This document shows, in pieces, positions 33,597 through 43,662 of a stretch of 64,000 nucleotides of DNA; the stretch's first letter is position 1; each line of letters begins with the position of its first letter. This DNA is from Flavobacteriaceae bacterium HL-DH10. Lineage in GTDB: Bacteria > Bacteroidota > Bacteroidia > Flavobacteriales > Flavobacteriaceae. The notes beneath the pieces were generated by a model. It did no database searches. It saw nothing but the letters and a program-made list of their open reading frames with translations, and had not been told where the DNA came from. The translations under genes and the position numbers were made by a program. Location: assembly GCA_031826515.1 (NCBI GenBank), contig CP134536.1, forward strand, positions 3,726,501 to 3,790,500, given 5' to 3'.

Positions 33597-35660
33597 TTAA
33601 CCTTTTATCTTATTTAAATAATAATCGTAAGTGGCAAATTGCGATCTTACTTTCGGCTTATCATTGATTTTATATTCATTCTCTTGAGACTCATTTAGTA
33701 ATCGAGCTTTAACATTGTCATTCCAGCAAATATCAAAAGTGTCTAAAATTTCTTGTTTAATATCTTCATCATAAATAGGGCAGCTTACTTCTACCCTATT
33801 ATCTATGTTTCTTGTCATCCAATCTGCAGAAGATATATAAATTTTAGTATCTCCGTTATTACCAAAAATATAAACCCTAGAATGCTCTAAAAATTTATCA
33901 ATAACACTTATTACTTCAATGTTTTCACTCATTCCTTTTATTCCAGGAACTAAGCAACAGAGCCCTCTAATAATCATTTGAATTTTTACACCCGAATTGC
34001 TTGCTTCATATAATTTATCAACCATTTTATAGCTTGATATACTATTCATCTTCAATTTAATCAAGCCTTGTTTTCCCTTTTTAACGTTTTCAATTTCAGT
34101 ATCAATTAATTTAAAAATTGCTTTTTGTGTGTTGTGAGGAGAAGTTATTAAGTGTTTATATCTGTATATTTTATAATTGGTTTCAAAAAAGCTAAAAATT
34201 TTATTTACATCTTTTAAAATACGTTGATCTGAAGTGAATAAAGTATAATCCGTATAAATTTTAGCAGTTGATTCGTTAAAATTCCCAGTACTTACAAAGC
34301 CATAACGTTTTAGTTTTTTGTTTTCTTCGCGCTCAATAACACACATTTTACTATGAACTTTTAAGCCTGCAACACCAAAAATTAAATTAACACCTTCTTC
34401 TTCCATTTGTTGGGCGTAATCAATATTAGCTTGCTCATCAAATCTAGCCCTAAGTTCTATTGATACTGTAACAGATTTACCATTAATAGCGGCATTTATT
34501 AAAGAACTAGCAATATGTGAAATTTGAGCCAGACGATAAATGGTAATTTTAATTGTTTTTACAGCAGGATCTAGAGCTGCTTCTCTTAAAAATTTAACGA
34601 CATAAGAAAATGTATGATAAGGTGCGTACAATAAATAATCTTTTTTCTTTATGGCTTTAAAAATGCTAGCTTCTAAGCTAAGTCCTTTTATAGGTAATGG
34701 TTCAATTTTATCATAAAGCAAATCTTTTCTACCCAAACTTGGGAAACTCATATAATCTCTCCTATTATGATATCTGCCTCCAGGGATTATACTATCTGTT
34801 GTATCAATACCCATTTTTGACATTAAGTACTGTAAAGTATCATCATCTATAGTTTTATCATATACAAAACGTACTGGTTCCCCTATTTCTCTATGCTTAA
34901 CACTATCTGATATTTTTTCAATAAAACTTTTACTTAAATCACTTTCAAAATCAAGTTCACCATCACGAGTAATCTTAATCATATGCGCAGAGATACTTTT
35001 GTAATCGAAAATATTAAAAATATCGCTTAAGGAATGACGTATTAAATCGTCAATCATAATTATAAAACGCTTATCTCCTTGTTTTGGTAAAACAACAAAT
35101 CTATTGATTGTTTTAGGTATTTCAATAAGAGCAAATTGTATTGAACCATCTGTCATCAACATTTTTACAGCCAAATAAGCAGCGCTATCTTTTAAATTAG
35201 GTAGAACAATAGAATCATTCAAAATAATTGTTACCAACGCAGGACTTACAGTCTGTATAAAATATTTTTTTATAAAATCATGTTGAGAATTATCTATCTG
35301 TTCTTCATTTATAACATAGATGTTTTCATCTTCTAACCGAAGACCTATTGTATGCAAAATTTCTAAACTTTTACTTTGTTGCTTTATTACAATTTCAGTT
35401 ATCTGCTCTAAAAGTTCTTTAGCTCTAATTCCTCCAAGTTCACTTTTACCTCCTTTTCCTGCTTCAACAATTCGTTTTACTGTAGCATATCTAACTTTGA
35501 AAAATTCATCTAAATTATTAGAAAATATTCCTAAAAAACGCAATCTTTCAATTAATGGAACGGTTTCATCAGACGCTTCTTGCAAAACTCTAGCATTAAA
35601 TTGCAACCAACTTATTTCTCTATTTATATAAATATATTCTTGGCTTTCTGATTTAGTCAT
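33597..35660 (-). CDS. ppk1: Polyphosphate kinase 1
   Basis: The 687-residue length and domains match Ppk1. The N-terminus has INREISWLQFNARVLQEA and LGIFSNNLDEFF. GVAGLKVHSKMCVIER holds the autophosphorylated histidine, followed by YGFVSTGNFNESTAKIYTD, and FLEHSRVYIFGNNG holds a second phospholipase-D-like histidine. The enzyme makes polyphosphate from ATP reversibly. It is followed by ppx with a one-base gap. A minus-strand TATATTTG box at 35690-35697 lies 30 bases upstream of the start and may be its promoter. sixA lies further upstream on the same strand. Confidence 0.96.
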   Translation of the reverse strand: MTKSESQEYIYINREISWLQFNARVLQEASDETVPLIERLRFLGIFSNNLDEFFKVRYATVKRIVEAGKGGKSELGGIRAKELLEQITEIVIKQQSKSLEILHTIGLRLEDENIYVINEEQIDNSQHDFIKKYFIQTVSPALVTIILNDSIVLPNLKDSAAYLAVKMLMTDGSIQFALIEIPKTINRFVVLPKQGDKRFIIMIDDLIRHSLSDIFNIFDYKSISAHMIKITRDGELDFESDLSKSFIEKISDSVKHREIGEPVRFVYDKTIDDDTLQYLMSKMGIDTTDSIIPGGRYHNRRDYMSFPSLGRKDLLYDKIEPLPIKGLSLEASIFKAIKKKDYLLYAPYHTFSYVVKFLREAALDPAVKTIKITIYRLAQISHIASSLINAAINGKSVTVSIELRARFDEQANIDYAQQMEEEGVNLIFGVAGLKVHSKMCVIEREENKKLKRYGFVSTGNFNESTAKIYTDYTLFTSDQRILKDVNKIFSFFETNYKIYRYKHLITSPHNTQKAIFKLIDTEIENVKKGKQGLIKLKMNSISSYKMVDKLYEASNSGVKIQMIIRGLCCLVPGIKGMSENIEVISVIDKFLEHSRVYIFGNNGDTKIYISSADWMTRNIDNRVEVSCPIYDEDIKQEILDTFDICWNDNVKARLLNESQENEYKINDKPKVRSQFATYDYYLNKIKG

Positions 35661-35689
35661 TTAATTTAACTGGATTATAATTACAAAAA

Positions 35690-35697
35690 CAAATATA
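35690..35697 (-). promoter_or_regulatory. Candidate -7 box of the ppk1-ppx promoter
   Basis: On the minus strand this reads TATATTTG (TAnnTTTG), 30 bases before the ppk1 start. A TTTG occurs 24 bases further upstream (35722-35725), somewhat farther than the preferred 19-21. Confidence 0.4.
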
Positions 35698-35773
35698 TTC
35701 TATTTCACCTAAATAGCCTTACAAAATAGCTTTGTGAATTTGTTAATAATTGAGGTCATTTGATTAGATACTA

Positions 35774-36259
35774 TTACTTTAAATCTTTAGGAAATAATGT
35801 AAATAAAGTTTTACCTGCTTTCAAATCTTTCCAATTCTTAATATTAAATTCAATAATTACAACGCCACAAGTAGGAACATTATCTATAAATTGGTTTCCA
35901 TAAGTATTTACAAAAGCTGTAATGGCATGATTATGTCCGAAAATCATTAAATTATTAATTGAATCTTCACAATCTTTAATAACTCTCAATAAATTCCTGC
36001 CCTCAAAATCATATAAATCATGGTTAAAACAAACTTTTTCGTCAGTAAATCCAAGATTATCAATAAATATTTCAACAGTGGTTTTTGTGCGTATTGAATC
36101 ACTAGATAAGAGAAGGTCTAAATCGGGTAAATTACTTTTTAATGCCTTTGAAACTAAATTAGCATCATTAACACCTCTATCGTTTAAAGGTCTTTCATGA
36201 TCTATCACATTATGTTTCCAAGAAGATTTTGCATGCCGTACTAAAATAAGTTTTTTCAT
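35774..36259 (-). CDS. sixA: SixA-type phosphohistidine phosphatase
   Basis: The preferred start at 36259 gives 161 residues beginning MKKLILVRHAKSSW; an in-frame ATG at 36319 would add 20 residues that do not resemble the family. The RHA motif of the histidine phosphatase fold is present, then HERPLNDRGVND, SSDSIRTKTTVEIF and MIFGHNHAITAF with the second active-site histidine. SixA removes phosphate from histidine phosphotransfer domains in E. coli; the target here is unknown. It sits on the same strand as ppk1, 114 bases upstream. Confidence 0.88.
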   Translation of the reverse strand: MKKLILVRHAKSSWKHNVIDHERPLNDRGVNDANLVSKALKSNLPDLDLLLSSDSIRTKTTVEIFIDNLGFTDEKVCFNHDLYDFEGRNLLRVIKDCEDSINNLMIFGHNHAITAFVNTYGNQFIDNVPTCGVVIIEFNIKNWKDLKAGKTLFTLFPKDLK

Positions 36260-36711
36260 ATAAATTCGATTAAACGCATTATTTATCGACAAAACGTTGT
36301 TTTTGTCGATAAAATTCATTTTATTTGCTTCTTAAAGTTAATTAAAATAATAAATGATAAAAGTAAATATGAAATTTAATTGTTAAATAGCTAAGAATCA
36401 ATATGGGAGTCGATGAATTTTAATAAAAAAGTCTTCAATAAGTAATTTGTTTACTCTTTATCGTTTTTTTAAGTTTTTTAACATAATTTTTTGAAAATAT
36501 AAACCATTGTATGTTCATTTGTTTTAAATATAAATATTATGAGACCCCAAATCTAGTTTAATATTATAAGTTTTAGAATCGCTTAACCGATACTCTTCCC
36601 TCACTACTTTATAAGATTAGAATTTAGATTGCAATTAAAATGTTGTAATAATAATACCTAATACCTAAATTAACAATAAAGTAACTTTTTGTTACCCAAT
36701 TTTTTTGACCT
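36260..36711. other. Intergenic region between sixA and the adhesin gene
   Basis: These 450 bases contain no credible gene. A small inverted repeat GTAAC-TTTTT-GTTAC at 36680-36694 lies 17 bases before the adhesin start and could form a weak leader hairpin. A long 5' leader for the adhesin gene is likely, but I cannot place its promoter. Confidence 0.4.
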
Positions 36712-39700
36712 ATGAAAACAACTACATTTAATCTGTTATCAAAAACAAGCGTACAAATAAAGCATTATTTGTTTGCTTTTGCTTTACTGTTTGTAGGAAT
36801 ACTAAATGTGCACGCTGACTGTACTATAGATAATGCTGCAACTGAAGGTGATAATATTATGTCTGGTGCAGAATTGCTATCATATATTAATAGTAATAAT
36901 TGTACAGGCTCTATTACAATTTCAAATGGAGTTCAAATACAACTTTACACCAATATTATTATTCCTAGCACTATTGACAGACTAATTATCGAAGATGGAG
37001 GACAAATTATGTGGTATGCTGATGTTGATTTAACCTTAGCTCCTAATTCGGCTATTGTTATTGAAGATACTACTGAAACAGATACGTCTCAAGGAGGTGC
37101 TGGAGCAATATCTTCAAATGGGCAATGTAACAATAACAGAAATATATTTATAGGTAACATCCGATATTCAGCTTGCGCAGGTCAAGGTCAAGTTTGTATT
37201 ATTTTTGATCAAGTAATCGCTGCTGGAGGTACTATTCAAATAGATCCTGATTTTGGAGTTCTTGATGGAACTGATAATGACGTTTGTTTTACTCCAACTC
37301 AAATTAATATAGAATTAAATGGATTTGTTGATGGAAATCCAACTTTTGTTTGGACAGTAGTCTCAAAACCAAACCCTGGAGCAACTGTTACTTTTGACCC
37401 AAACAATACCACTCAAGACCCTATAGTAACAGTATCTGAACCTGGTGTTTACACATTTAATGTTGCAGTTACTTTAGCATTAAGTGATGATTGTTTGAAC
37501 CAATTTGTAACTGTCGATAGTGATATTGAAATTGAATTTAAAGCTGGTGTAACAGCAACGACAATGGCAACTTCTCCAGGTATTGGTGGAACTTGTAATT
37601 TAGATGTAGATTTTACATCAAATACTTCTAATGGTGGTAGTAACACTAGTTATTCATGGAATTTTGGAGACGGTTCACCTGTAAGTACTGATCCAAACCC
37701 ATCTCACACGTATGCAAGTAATGGTACTTATAATGTATCATTAACTGTAACTGACCCTGATGGAGTTTCTCCATGTAATGTGGCAGTTGTTAACAAAGAA
37801 CTTATTTTAAATAATGAATCTCCTGTTATAACCGCACCTTCTTCCCCTTTAAACATAGAAGGCTGTGATATAAGTGCTGCACCTGCTAAAGTAAATACTG
37901 TAGCCGATTTAGAATTACTAGGCTTTACCATTAGTGATGATACGACGGCCGATGCAAACCTAACTGTTAATAATTCTGATAGTGTTAATGGTACATGCCC
38001 AATAGTAATTACGAGAACATATACTATAACTGATGATTGTGGTGGTTCTGTGCAAGCGGATCATATAATAAATATTAACACTCCAGATATTAATGTAACA
38101 ACACCTTCAGCGGTTAATTTAGTTGCCTGTACTTCAGAAGCAGATATTCTTACTGCTTACAATACATGGAAAAATGGATTCACAGTTTCTGGTGGATGCA
38201 GTCCAACTGATAATATGGCTAGTTTCCCAGAACTTACTGATTTAACGTGTGGTGGTAGTTTAGGCTTCACTCTTTCGGCTACCTCATTAGGTTGTAGTAG
38301 CTCAGAATCTGCAATTTCTTCTTTTACTGTTGAAACAGCTCCAGACTTAGTAGCAACTGCTCCTGCAGCGGTTAATCTACCTGCATGTTCTACTACTGTA
38401 GATATTCAAACCGCTTATGATGCTTGGAAACTTGGATTCACTGTCTCTGGTGGATGTAGTCCAACTGATAATATGGCTAACTTCCCTGCGCTTACCGATC
38501 TAACATGTGGTGGTAGCTTGAACTTTACGCTTTCAGCTAATAATGTTGCTGGTGGTTGTGTGGATTCAGCTTCATCGGCTGCCTCTTCTTTCACTGTTGA
38601 AACAGCTCCAGACTTAGTAGCAACTGCTCCTGTAGCGGTTAATCTACCTGCATGTTCTACTACTGCAGATATTCAAACCGCTTATGATGCTTGGAAACTT
38701 GGATTCACTGTCTCTGGTGGATGTAGTCCAACTGATAATATGGCTAACTTCCCTGCGCTTACCAATCTAACATGTGGTGGTAGCTTGAACTTTACGCTTT
38801 CAGCTAATAATGTTGCTGGTGGTTGTGTGGATTCAGCTTCATCGGCTGCTTCTTCTTTCACTGTTCAAACAGCTCCAGACTTAGTAGCAACTGCTCCTGC
38901 AGCGGTTAATCTACCTGCATGTTCTACTACTGCAGATATTCAAACCGCTTATGATGCTTGGAAACTTGGATTCACTGTCTCTGGTGGATGTAGTCCAACT
39001 GATAATATGGCTAACTTCCCTGCGCTTACCGATCTAACATGTGGTGGTAGCTTGAACTTTACGCTTTCAGCTAATAATGTTGCTGGTGGTTGTGTGGATT
39101 CAGCTTCATCGGCTGCCTCTTCTTTCACTGTTGAAACAGCTCCAGACTTAGTAGCAACTGCTCCTGTAGCGGTTAATCTACCTGCATGTTCTACTACTGC
39201 AGATATTCAAACCGCTTATGATGCTTGGAAACTTGGATTCACTGTCTCTGGTGGATGTAGTCCAACTGATAATATGGCTAACTTCCCTGCGCTTACCAAT
39301 CTAACATGTGGTGGTAGCTTGAACTTTACGCTTTCAGCTAATAATGTTGCTGGTGGTTGTGTGGATTCAGCTTCATCGGCTGCTTCTTCTTTCACTGTTC
39401 AAACAGCTCCAGACTTAGTAGCAACTGCTCCTGCAGCGGTTAATCTACCTGCATGTTCTACTACTGCAGATATTCAAACCGCTTATGATGCTTGGAAACT
39501 TGGATTCACTGTCTCTGGTGGATGTAGTCCAACTGATAATATGGCTAACTTCCCTGCGCTTACCGATCTAACATGTGGTGGTAGCTTGAACTTTACGCTT
39601 TCAGCTAATAATGTTGCTGGTGGTTGTGTGGATTCAGCTTCATCGGCTGCCTCTTCTTTCACTGTTGAAACAGCTCCAGACTTAGTAGCAACTGCTCCTG

Positions 39701-42700
39701 TAGCGGTTAATCTACCTGCATGTTCTACTACTGCAGATATTCAAACCGCTTATGATGCTTGGAAACTTGGATTCACTGTCTCTGGTGGATGTAGTCCAAC
39801 TGATAATATGGCTAACTTCCCTGCGCTTACCAATCTAACATGTGGTGGTAGCTTGAACTTTACGCTTTCAGCTAATAATGTTGCTGGTGGTTGTGTGGAT
39901 TCAGCTTCATCGGCTGCCTCTTCTTTCACTGTTCAAACAGCTCCAGAATTAGTAGCAACTGCTCCTGCAGCGGTTAATCTACCTGCATGTTCTACTACTG
40001 CAGATATTCAAACCGCTTATGATGCTTGGAAACTTGGATTCACTGTCTCTGGTGGATGTAGTCCAACTGATAATATGGCTAACTTCCCTGCGCTTACCAA
40101 TCTAACATGTGGTGGTAGCTTGAACTTTACGCTTTCAGCTAATAATGTTGCTGGTGGTTGTGTGGATTCAGCTTCATCGGCTGCCTCTTCTTTCACTGTT
40201 GAAACACCAAATGCTATAGTTTACACCAATCCTTCAGATGCCAATCTTCAGTCTTGTGATTTTGCTGATCAAGGTGAAATAGATACTGCTTTTACAAATT
40301 GGGTAAATGCTCAGTCAACTGCTATTGCAGAAGCTGATGGGTGTTCTCCTGTGTTAACAAATAATAGTGCTTCTGCTACTATTCCTGATAAATGTTCTGG
40401 TGGCACTGCTACTGTAACATGGACAATTACAGATCTTTGTGAAACTATTAACACCATTACAGCTGACTTCAATCTAACTAAACAACAAGATATTGGTCAT
40501 GAAGAACCAGACAGTAAAACTGTTGAAGCTTGTTCATTTAATAGTTCTAATCTTGTAGATGCTCAAGCTGCTCTAGATGCAGATATAGCTGCATGGGTAG
40601 CTAAAGAACAATTTGATACAAGAATTATCGAAGGTGGATGCTCCCCTACAATAACAACTAACTATGGTTCTCAGTCTATCGATTTTTGTACTGGTGGAAA
40701 AGTTACTATTACTTTTACAGTTAATGATGATTGCCAAGGTCATTCTCATGATGCTACCTATACTTTAATTCAACCAGATGCTGTAGCTTATACTAATCCT
40801 TCAGATGATACAAGTGTAGCTTCCGAATTTAATGATTCAGATCCTACTGTTGCACAAACAAACCTTGATAATGATATTATTGCTTGGGTTACCGCTCAAA
40901 CTGATATTATTAATAATAGCTTAACTGGTGGGTGTTCGCCTAACGTATCTAATGATTTTGTAGATCAATCTATAGCATTTTGTGCTTCAGGATCTATAAC
41001 AATTACTTGGACTATCGAAGATGTCTGTGGAACAACTAATCCTACGGCTACCTATACATTTACTCAACCAGATGTAGTGGAGTATACTGCACCTAGTGGA
41101 GATACTGCTCAGGCTTGTGAATTTGACAATGAAGATGCTGCTGCAGCTCAAACAGCTCTTGATGCTGATATTGCTGCTTGGGTATCCGCTCAAACCGATA
41201 TTATTAATAATAGTTTAACTGGTGGTGGATCACCTACCGTATCTAATGATTATATAGCACAGTCTATCGATTTCTGTACAGGTGGTGATGTAACCATTAC
41301 TTGGACGGTTGCTGATATCTGTGCAACAACAAACCCTAAGGCTACTTATACGTTAACGCAACCAGATGCTGTGGACTATACAGCGCCTAGTGGAGATACT
41401 GCTCAGTCTTGTGAATTTGACAATGAAGATGCTACTGTAGCGCAAACAGCTCTTGATGCTGATATTGCAGCTTGGGTTACCGCTCAAACCGATATTATTA
41501 ATAATAGTTTAACTGGTGGTTGTTCGCCTATCGTATCTAATGATTTTGTAGCACAGTCTATCGATTTCTGTAAAGGTGGTGATATAACCATTACTTGGAC
41601 GGTTGCTGATATTTGTGGAACAACAAACCCTACGGCTACTTATACGTTAACGCAACCAGATGCTGTAACTTATACGGCACCTAGTGGAGATACTGCTCAG
41701 TCTTGTGAATTTGATAATGACGATGCTACTGCAGCGCAAACAGCTCTTGATGCTGATATTGCTGCTTGGGTTACTGCTCAAACGGATATAATTAATAATA
41801 GTTTAACTGGTGGGTGTTCACCTACCGTATCCAATGATTTTGTAGCACAATCTATCGATTTCTGTAAAGGTGGTGATATAACCATTACTTGGACGGTTGC
41901 TGATATTTGTGGAACAACAAACCCTACGGCTACTTATACGTTAACGCAACCAGATGCTGTAACTTATACGGCACCTAGTGGAGATACTGCTCAGTCTTGT
42001 GAATTTGATAATGACGATGCTACTGCAGCGCAAACAGCTCTTGATGCTGATATTGCTGCTTGGGTTACTGCTCAAACGGATATTATAAATAATAGTTTAA
42101 CTGGTGGGTGTTCACCTACCGTATCTAATGATTTTGTAGCACAGTCTATCGATTTCTGTACAGGTGGTGATGTAACCATTACTTGGACGGTTGCTGATAT
42201 TTGTGGAACAACAAACCCTACGGCTACCTATACGTTAACGCAACCAGATGCTGTAGCTTATACGACTCCTAGTGGAGATACTGCTCAGTCTTGTGAGTTT
42301 GATAATACCGATGCTGCTGCAGCGCAAACAGCTCTTGATGCTGATATTGCTGCTTGGGTTACCGCTCAAACCGATATTATTAACAATAGTTTAACTGGTG
42401 GATGTTCGCCTACCGTATCTAATGATTTTGTAGCGCAGTCTATCGATTTCTGTACAAGTGGAACAGTTACAATTACTTGGACTGTAGCTGATATATGTGG
42501 AACAACAAACCCTACGGCTACGTATACATATACTGCAGCTACACCTGTTGTTTTTGATCAACAAAGTCTACCAGAAGATATGACTGTAGAATGTGATAAT
42601 GTTCCTAATGCAATCATTTTAACTGCATCAACAAATTGTGGAGCTATTGTCGTGAATTATAATGAAAGCAAATTAATAGATGGCAATTGTCCTTCTTCTT

Positions 42701-43650
42701 ATAAATTAAAAAGAACTTGGACGGCTACTGATCATTGTAGTACAACAATATCACACACGCAAACTATTACAGTTCAAGATACTAAGGCTCCTACAGCGTC
42801 ATCATTTGATACAATATTAGATGTAAGCTGTACAAATATTCCAGAAATTCCATCAATAGAATTTACTGATAATTGTTCTACAAATCTTAAAGTAGAATTT
42901 GAAGAGACAAATTCGTATGATGAAAATGTTTTAACTGATTACCAAATTGTAAGAACATGGACTGTTACTGATGAATGTGATAACACCGCTGACTTTACTC
43001 AAACTATCAATGTTTCTTTAGATGAAGTTGTTACTCAAATCACTTCACAACCTAGATGTTATGATGATGGCATAGTCGATTTAAATTCTTTTTTAAGTAA
43101 TACCAACTTAAATGGAACTTGGGAAATTGTTGAAGGAGATCTTATAGCTACGCTTAGTGGTAGTCTTTTTAATCCTACTACTCTAGAAATTAGCGATGAC
43201 TTTTTACCTGAAGATGGTGGAATTGATTATCTATTTAAATACACAACTTCAGAAAATGGTTGTATAAGTGTCATTGAATTGACTATGAATATAAATGCTG
43301 ATTGTGTGGTATTACCTTGTGGTGAAAATGATATTGAAATTTCTAAAGCTGTAACTCCTAATGGAGATAGTTATAATGAAACCTTTGATATAATGGGTAT
43401 TGATTTATGTGGTTTTGTTGCTGAAGTAAAAATATTTAACCGTTGGGGCGCCTTAGTGTATGAATCAAATAATTATACATTAGGCAGTATTGATACTTCT
43501 GGTACAAATGGAGATTGGAATGGATCAGCGCCTAAAGGTTCTCTTGGAAATGCTGAGAAAGTACCAAACGGAACTTACTATTATATAATTGTATTAAAAA
43601 ATAGTGGATTGAAACCATTTACAGGCCCAATTTACTTAGGAACCAAATAA
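36712..43650 (+). CDS. Giant repetitive surface protein with T9SS type B (gliding-motility) C-terminal domain
   Basis: The 2312-residue protein has an N-terminal signal region (FALLFVGILNVHA). A PKD domain at about 280-355 contains SYSWNFGDGSPVST. Repeat block A spans 458-1166: one divergent unit and seven near-identical 89-residue units with two or three cysteines each. Repeat block B spans about 1167-1943: eight 98-residue units, five very similar. Two HYR-like domains follow (1944-2100), then a C-terminal CHU_C-type domain (AVTPNGDSYNETFDI, KIFNRWGALVYESNN, PNGTYYYIIVLKN). That domain marks export by type IX secretion with a SprB-like type B signal. An adhesin or surface fibre is inferred. 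A PorP/SprF gene follows 12 bases later, as with sprB-sprF. Confidence 0.88.
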   Translation: MKTTTFNLLSKTSVQIKHYLFAFALLFVGILNVHADCTIDNAATEGDNIMSGAELLSYINSNNCTGSITISNGVQIQLYTNIIIPSTIDRLIIEDGGQIMWYADVDLTLAPNSAIVIEDTTETDTSQGGAGAISSNGQCNNNRNIFIGNIRYSACAGQGQVCIIFDQVIAAGGTIQIDPDFGVLDGTDNDVCFTPTQINIELNGFVDGNPTFVWTVVSKPNPGATVTFDPNNTTQDPIVTVSEPGVYTFNVAVTLALSDDCLNQFVTVDSDIEIEFKAGVTATTMATSPGIGGTCNLDVDFTSNTSNGGSNTSYSWNFGDGSPVSTDPNPSHTYASNGTYNVSLTVTDPDGVSPCNVAVVNKELILNNESPVITAPSSPLNIEGCDISAAPAKVNTVADLELLGFTISDDTTADANLTVNNSDSVNGTCPIVITRTYTITDDCGGSVQADHIININTPDINVTTPSAVNLVACTSEADILTAYNTWKNGFTVSGGCSPTDNMASFPELTDLTCGGSLGFTLSATSLGCSSSESAISSFTVETAPDLVATAPAAVNLPACSTTVDIQTAYDAWKLGFTVSGGCSPTDNMANFPALTDLTCGGSLNFTLSANNVAGGCVDSASSAASSFTVETAPDLVATAPVAVNLPACSTTADIQTAYDAWKLGFTVSGGCSPTDNMANFPALTNLTCGGSLNFTLSANNVAGGCVDSASSAASSFTVQTAPDLVATAPAAVNLPACSTTADIQTAYDAWKLGFTVSGGCSPTDNMANFPALTDLTCGGSLNFTLSANNVAGGCVDSASSAASSFTVETAPDLVATAPVAVNLPACSTTADIQTAYDAWKLGFTVSGGCSPTDNMANFPALTNLTCGGSLNFTLSANNVAGGCVDSASSAASSFTVQTAPDLVATAPAAVNLPACSTTADIQTAYDAWKLGFTVSGGCSPTDNMANFPALTDLTCGGSLNFTLSANNVAGGCVDSASSAASSFTVETAPDLVATAPVAVNLPACSTTADIQTAYDAWKLGFTVSGGCSPTDNMANFPALTNLTCGGSLNFTLSANNVAGGCVDSASSAASSFTVQTAPELVATAPAAVNLPACSTTADIQTAYDAWKLGFTVSGGCSPTDNMANFPALTNLTCGGSLNFTLSANNVAGGCVDSASSAASSFTVETPNAIVYTNPSDANLQSCDFADQGEIDTAFTNWVNAQSTAIAEADGCSPVLTNNSASATIPDKCSGGTATVTWTITDLCETINTITADFNLTKQQDIGHEEPDSKTVEACSFNSSNLVDAQAALDADIAAWVAKEQFDTRIIEGGCSPTITTNYGSQSIDFCTGGKVTITFTVNDDCQGHSHDATYTLIQPDAVAYTNPSDDTSVASEFNDSDPTVAQTNLDNDIIAWVTAQTDIINNSLTGGCSPNVSNDFVDQSIAFCASGSITITWTIEDVCGTTNPTATYTFTQPDVVEYTAPSGDTAQACEFDNEDAAAAQTALDADIAAWVSAQTDIINNSLTGGGSPTVSNDYIAQSIDFCTGGDVTITWTVADICATTNPKATYTLTQPDAVDYTAPSGDTAQSCEFDNEDATVAQTALDADIAAWVTAQTDIINNSLTGGCSPIVSNDFVAQSIDFCKGGDITITWTVADICGTTNPTATYTLTQPDAVTYTAPSGDTAQSCEFDNDDATAAQTALDADIAAWVTAQTDIINNSLTGGCSPTVSNDFVAQSIDFCKGGDITITWTVADICGTTNPTATYTLTQPDAVTYTAPSGDTAQSCEFDNDDATAAQTALDADIAAWVTAQTDIINNSLTGGCSPTVSNDFVAQSIDFCTGGDVTITWTVADICGTTNPTATYTLTQPDAVAYTTPSGDTAQSCEFDNTDAAAAQTALDADIAAWVTAQTDIINNSLTGGCSPTVSNDFVAQSIDFCTSGTVTITWTVADICGTTNPTATYTYTAATPVVFDQQSLPEDMTVECDNVPNAIILTASTNCGAIVVNYNESKLIDGNCPSSYKLKRTWTATDHCSTTISHTQTITVQDTKAPTASSFDTILDVSCTNIPEIPSIEFTDNCSTNLKVEFEETNSYDENVLTDYQIVRTWTVTDECDNTADFTQTINVSLDEVVTQITSQPRCYDDGIVDLNSFLSNTNLNGTWEIVEGDLIATLSGSLFNPTTLEISDDFLPEDGGIDYLFKYTTSENGCISVIELTMNINADCVVLPCGENDIEISKAVTPNGDSYNETFDIMGIDLCGFVAEVKIFNRWGALVYESNNYTLGSIDTSGTNGDWNGSAPKGSLGNAEKVPNGTYYYIIVLKNSGLKPFTGPIYLGTK
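38341..40209 (+). repeat. Seven tandem 267-bp coding repeats with a 534-bp higher-order period
   Basis: Units start at 38341, 38608, 38875, 39142, 39409, 39676 and 39943, each exactly 267 bases (89 codons). Odd units read APAAV...LTDL...VETA, even units APVAV...LTNL...VQTA, and the last is a hybrid. The real duplicated block is therefore a 534-base pair of units, repeated three times. A divergent 86-codon unit precedes them at 38083. Near-identity at silent sites points to recent expansion or gene conversion. Confidence 0.92.
40210..42562 (+). repeat. Eight tandem coding repeats of the second family, mostly 294 bp
   Basis: A shared CTAGTGG landmark recurs at 41093, 41387, 41681, 41975 and 42269, exactly 294 bases (98 codons) apart. 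Each unit has TAQSCEFDN, ADIAAWVTAQTDIINNSL, GGCSPTVSND and ICGTTNPTATYT. Three more divergent units precede these. In the unit starting near 41074 the cysteine of GGCSPT is replaced by Gly. The second family is more diverged than the first, so it is the older array. Confidence 0.85.
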
Positions 43651-43662
43651 AATACCTAACCT

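Noticed and set aside
38341-42562. Regular direct repeats that could suggest a CRISPR array
   Set aside because: The periods are 267 and 294 bases, exact multiples of three, and the whole stretch is one open coding frame. No unique spacers are present.
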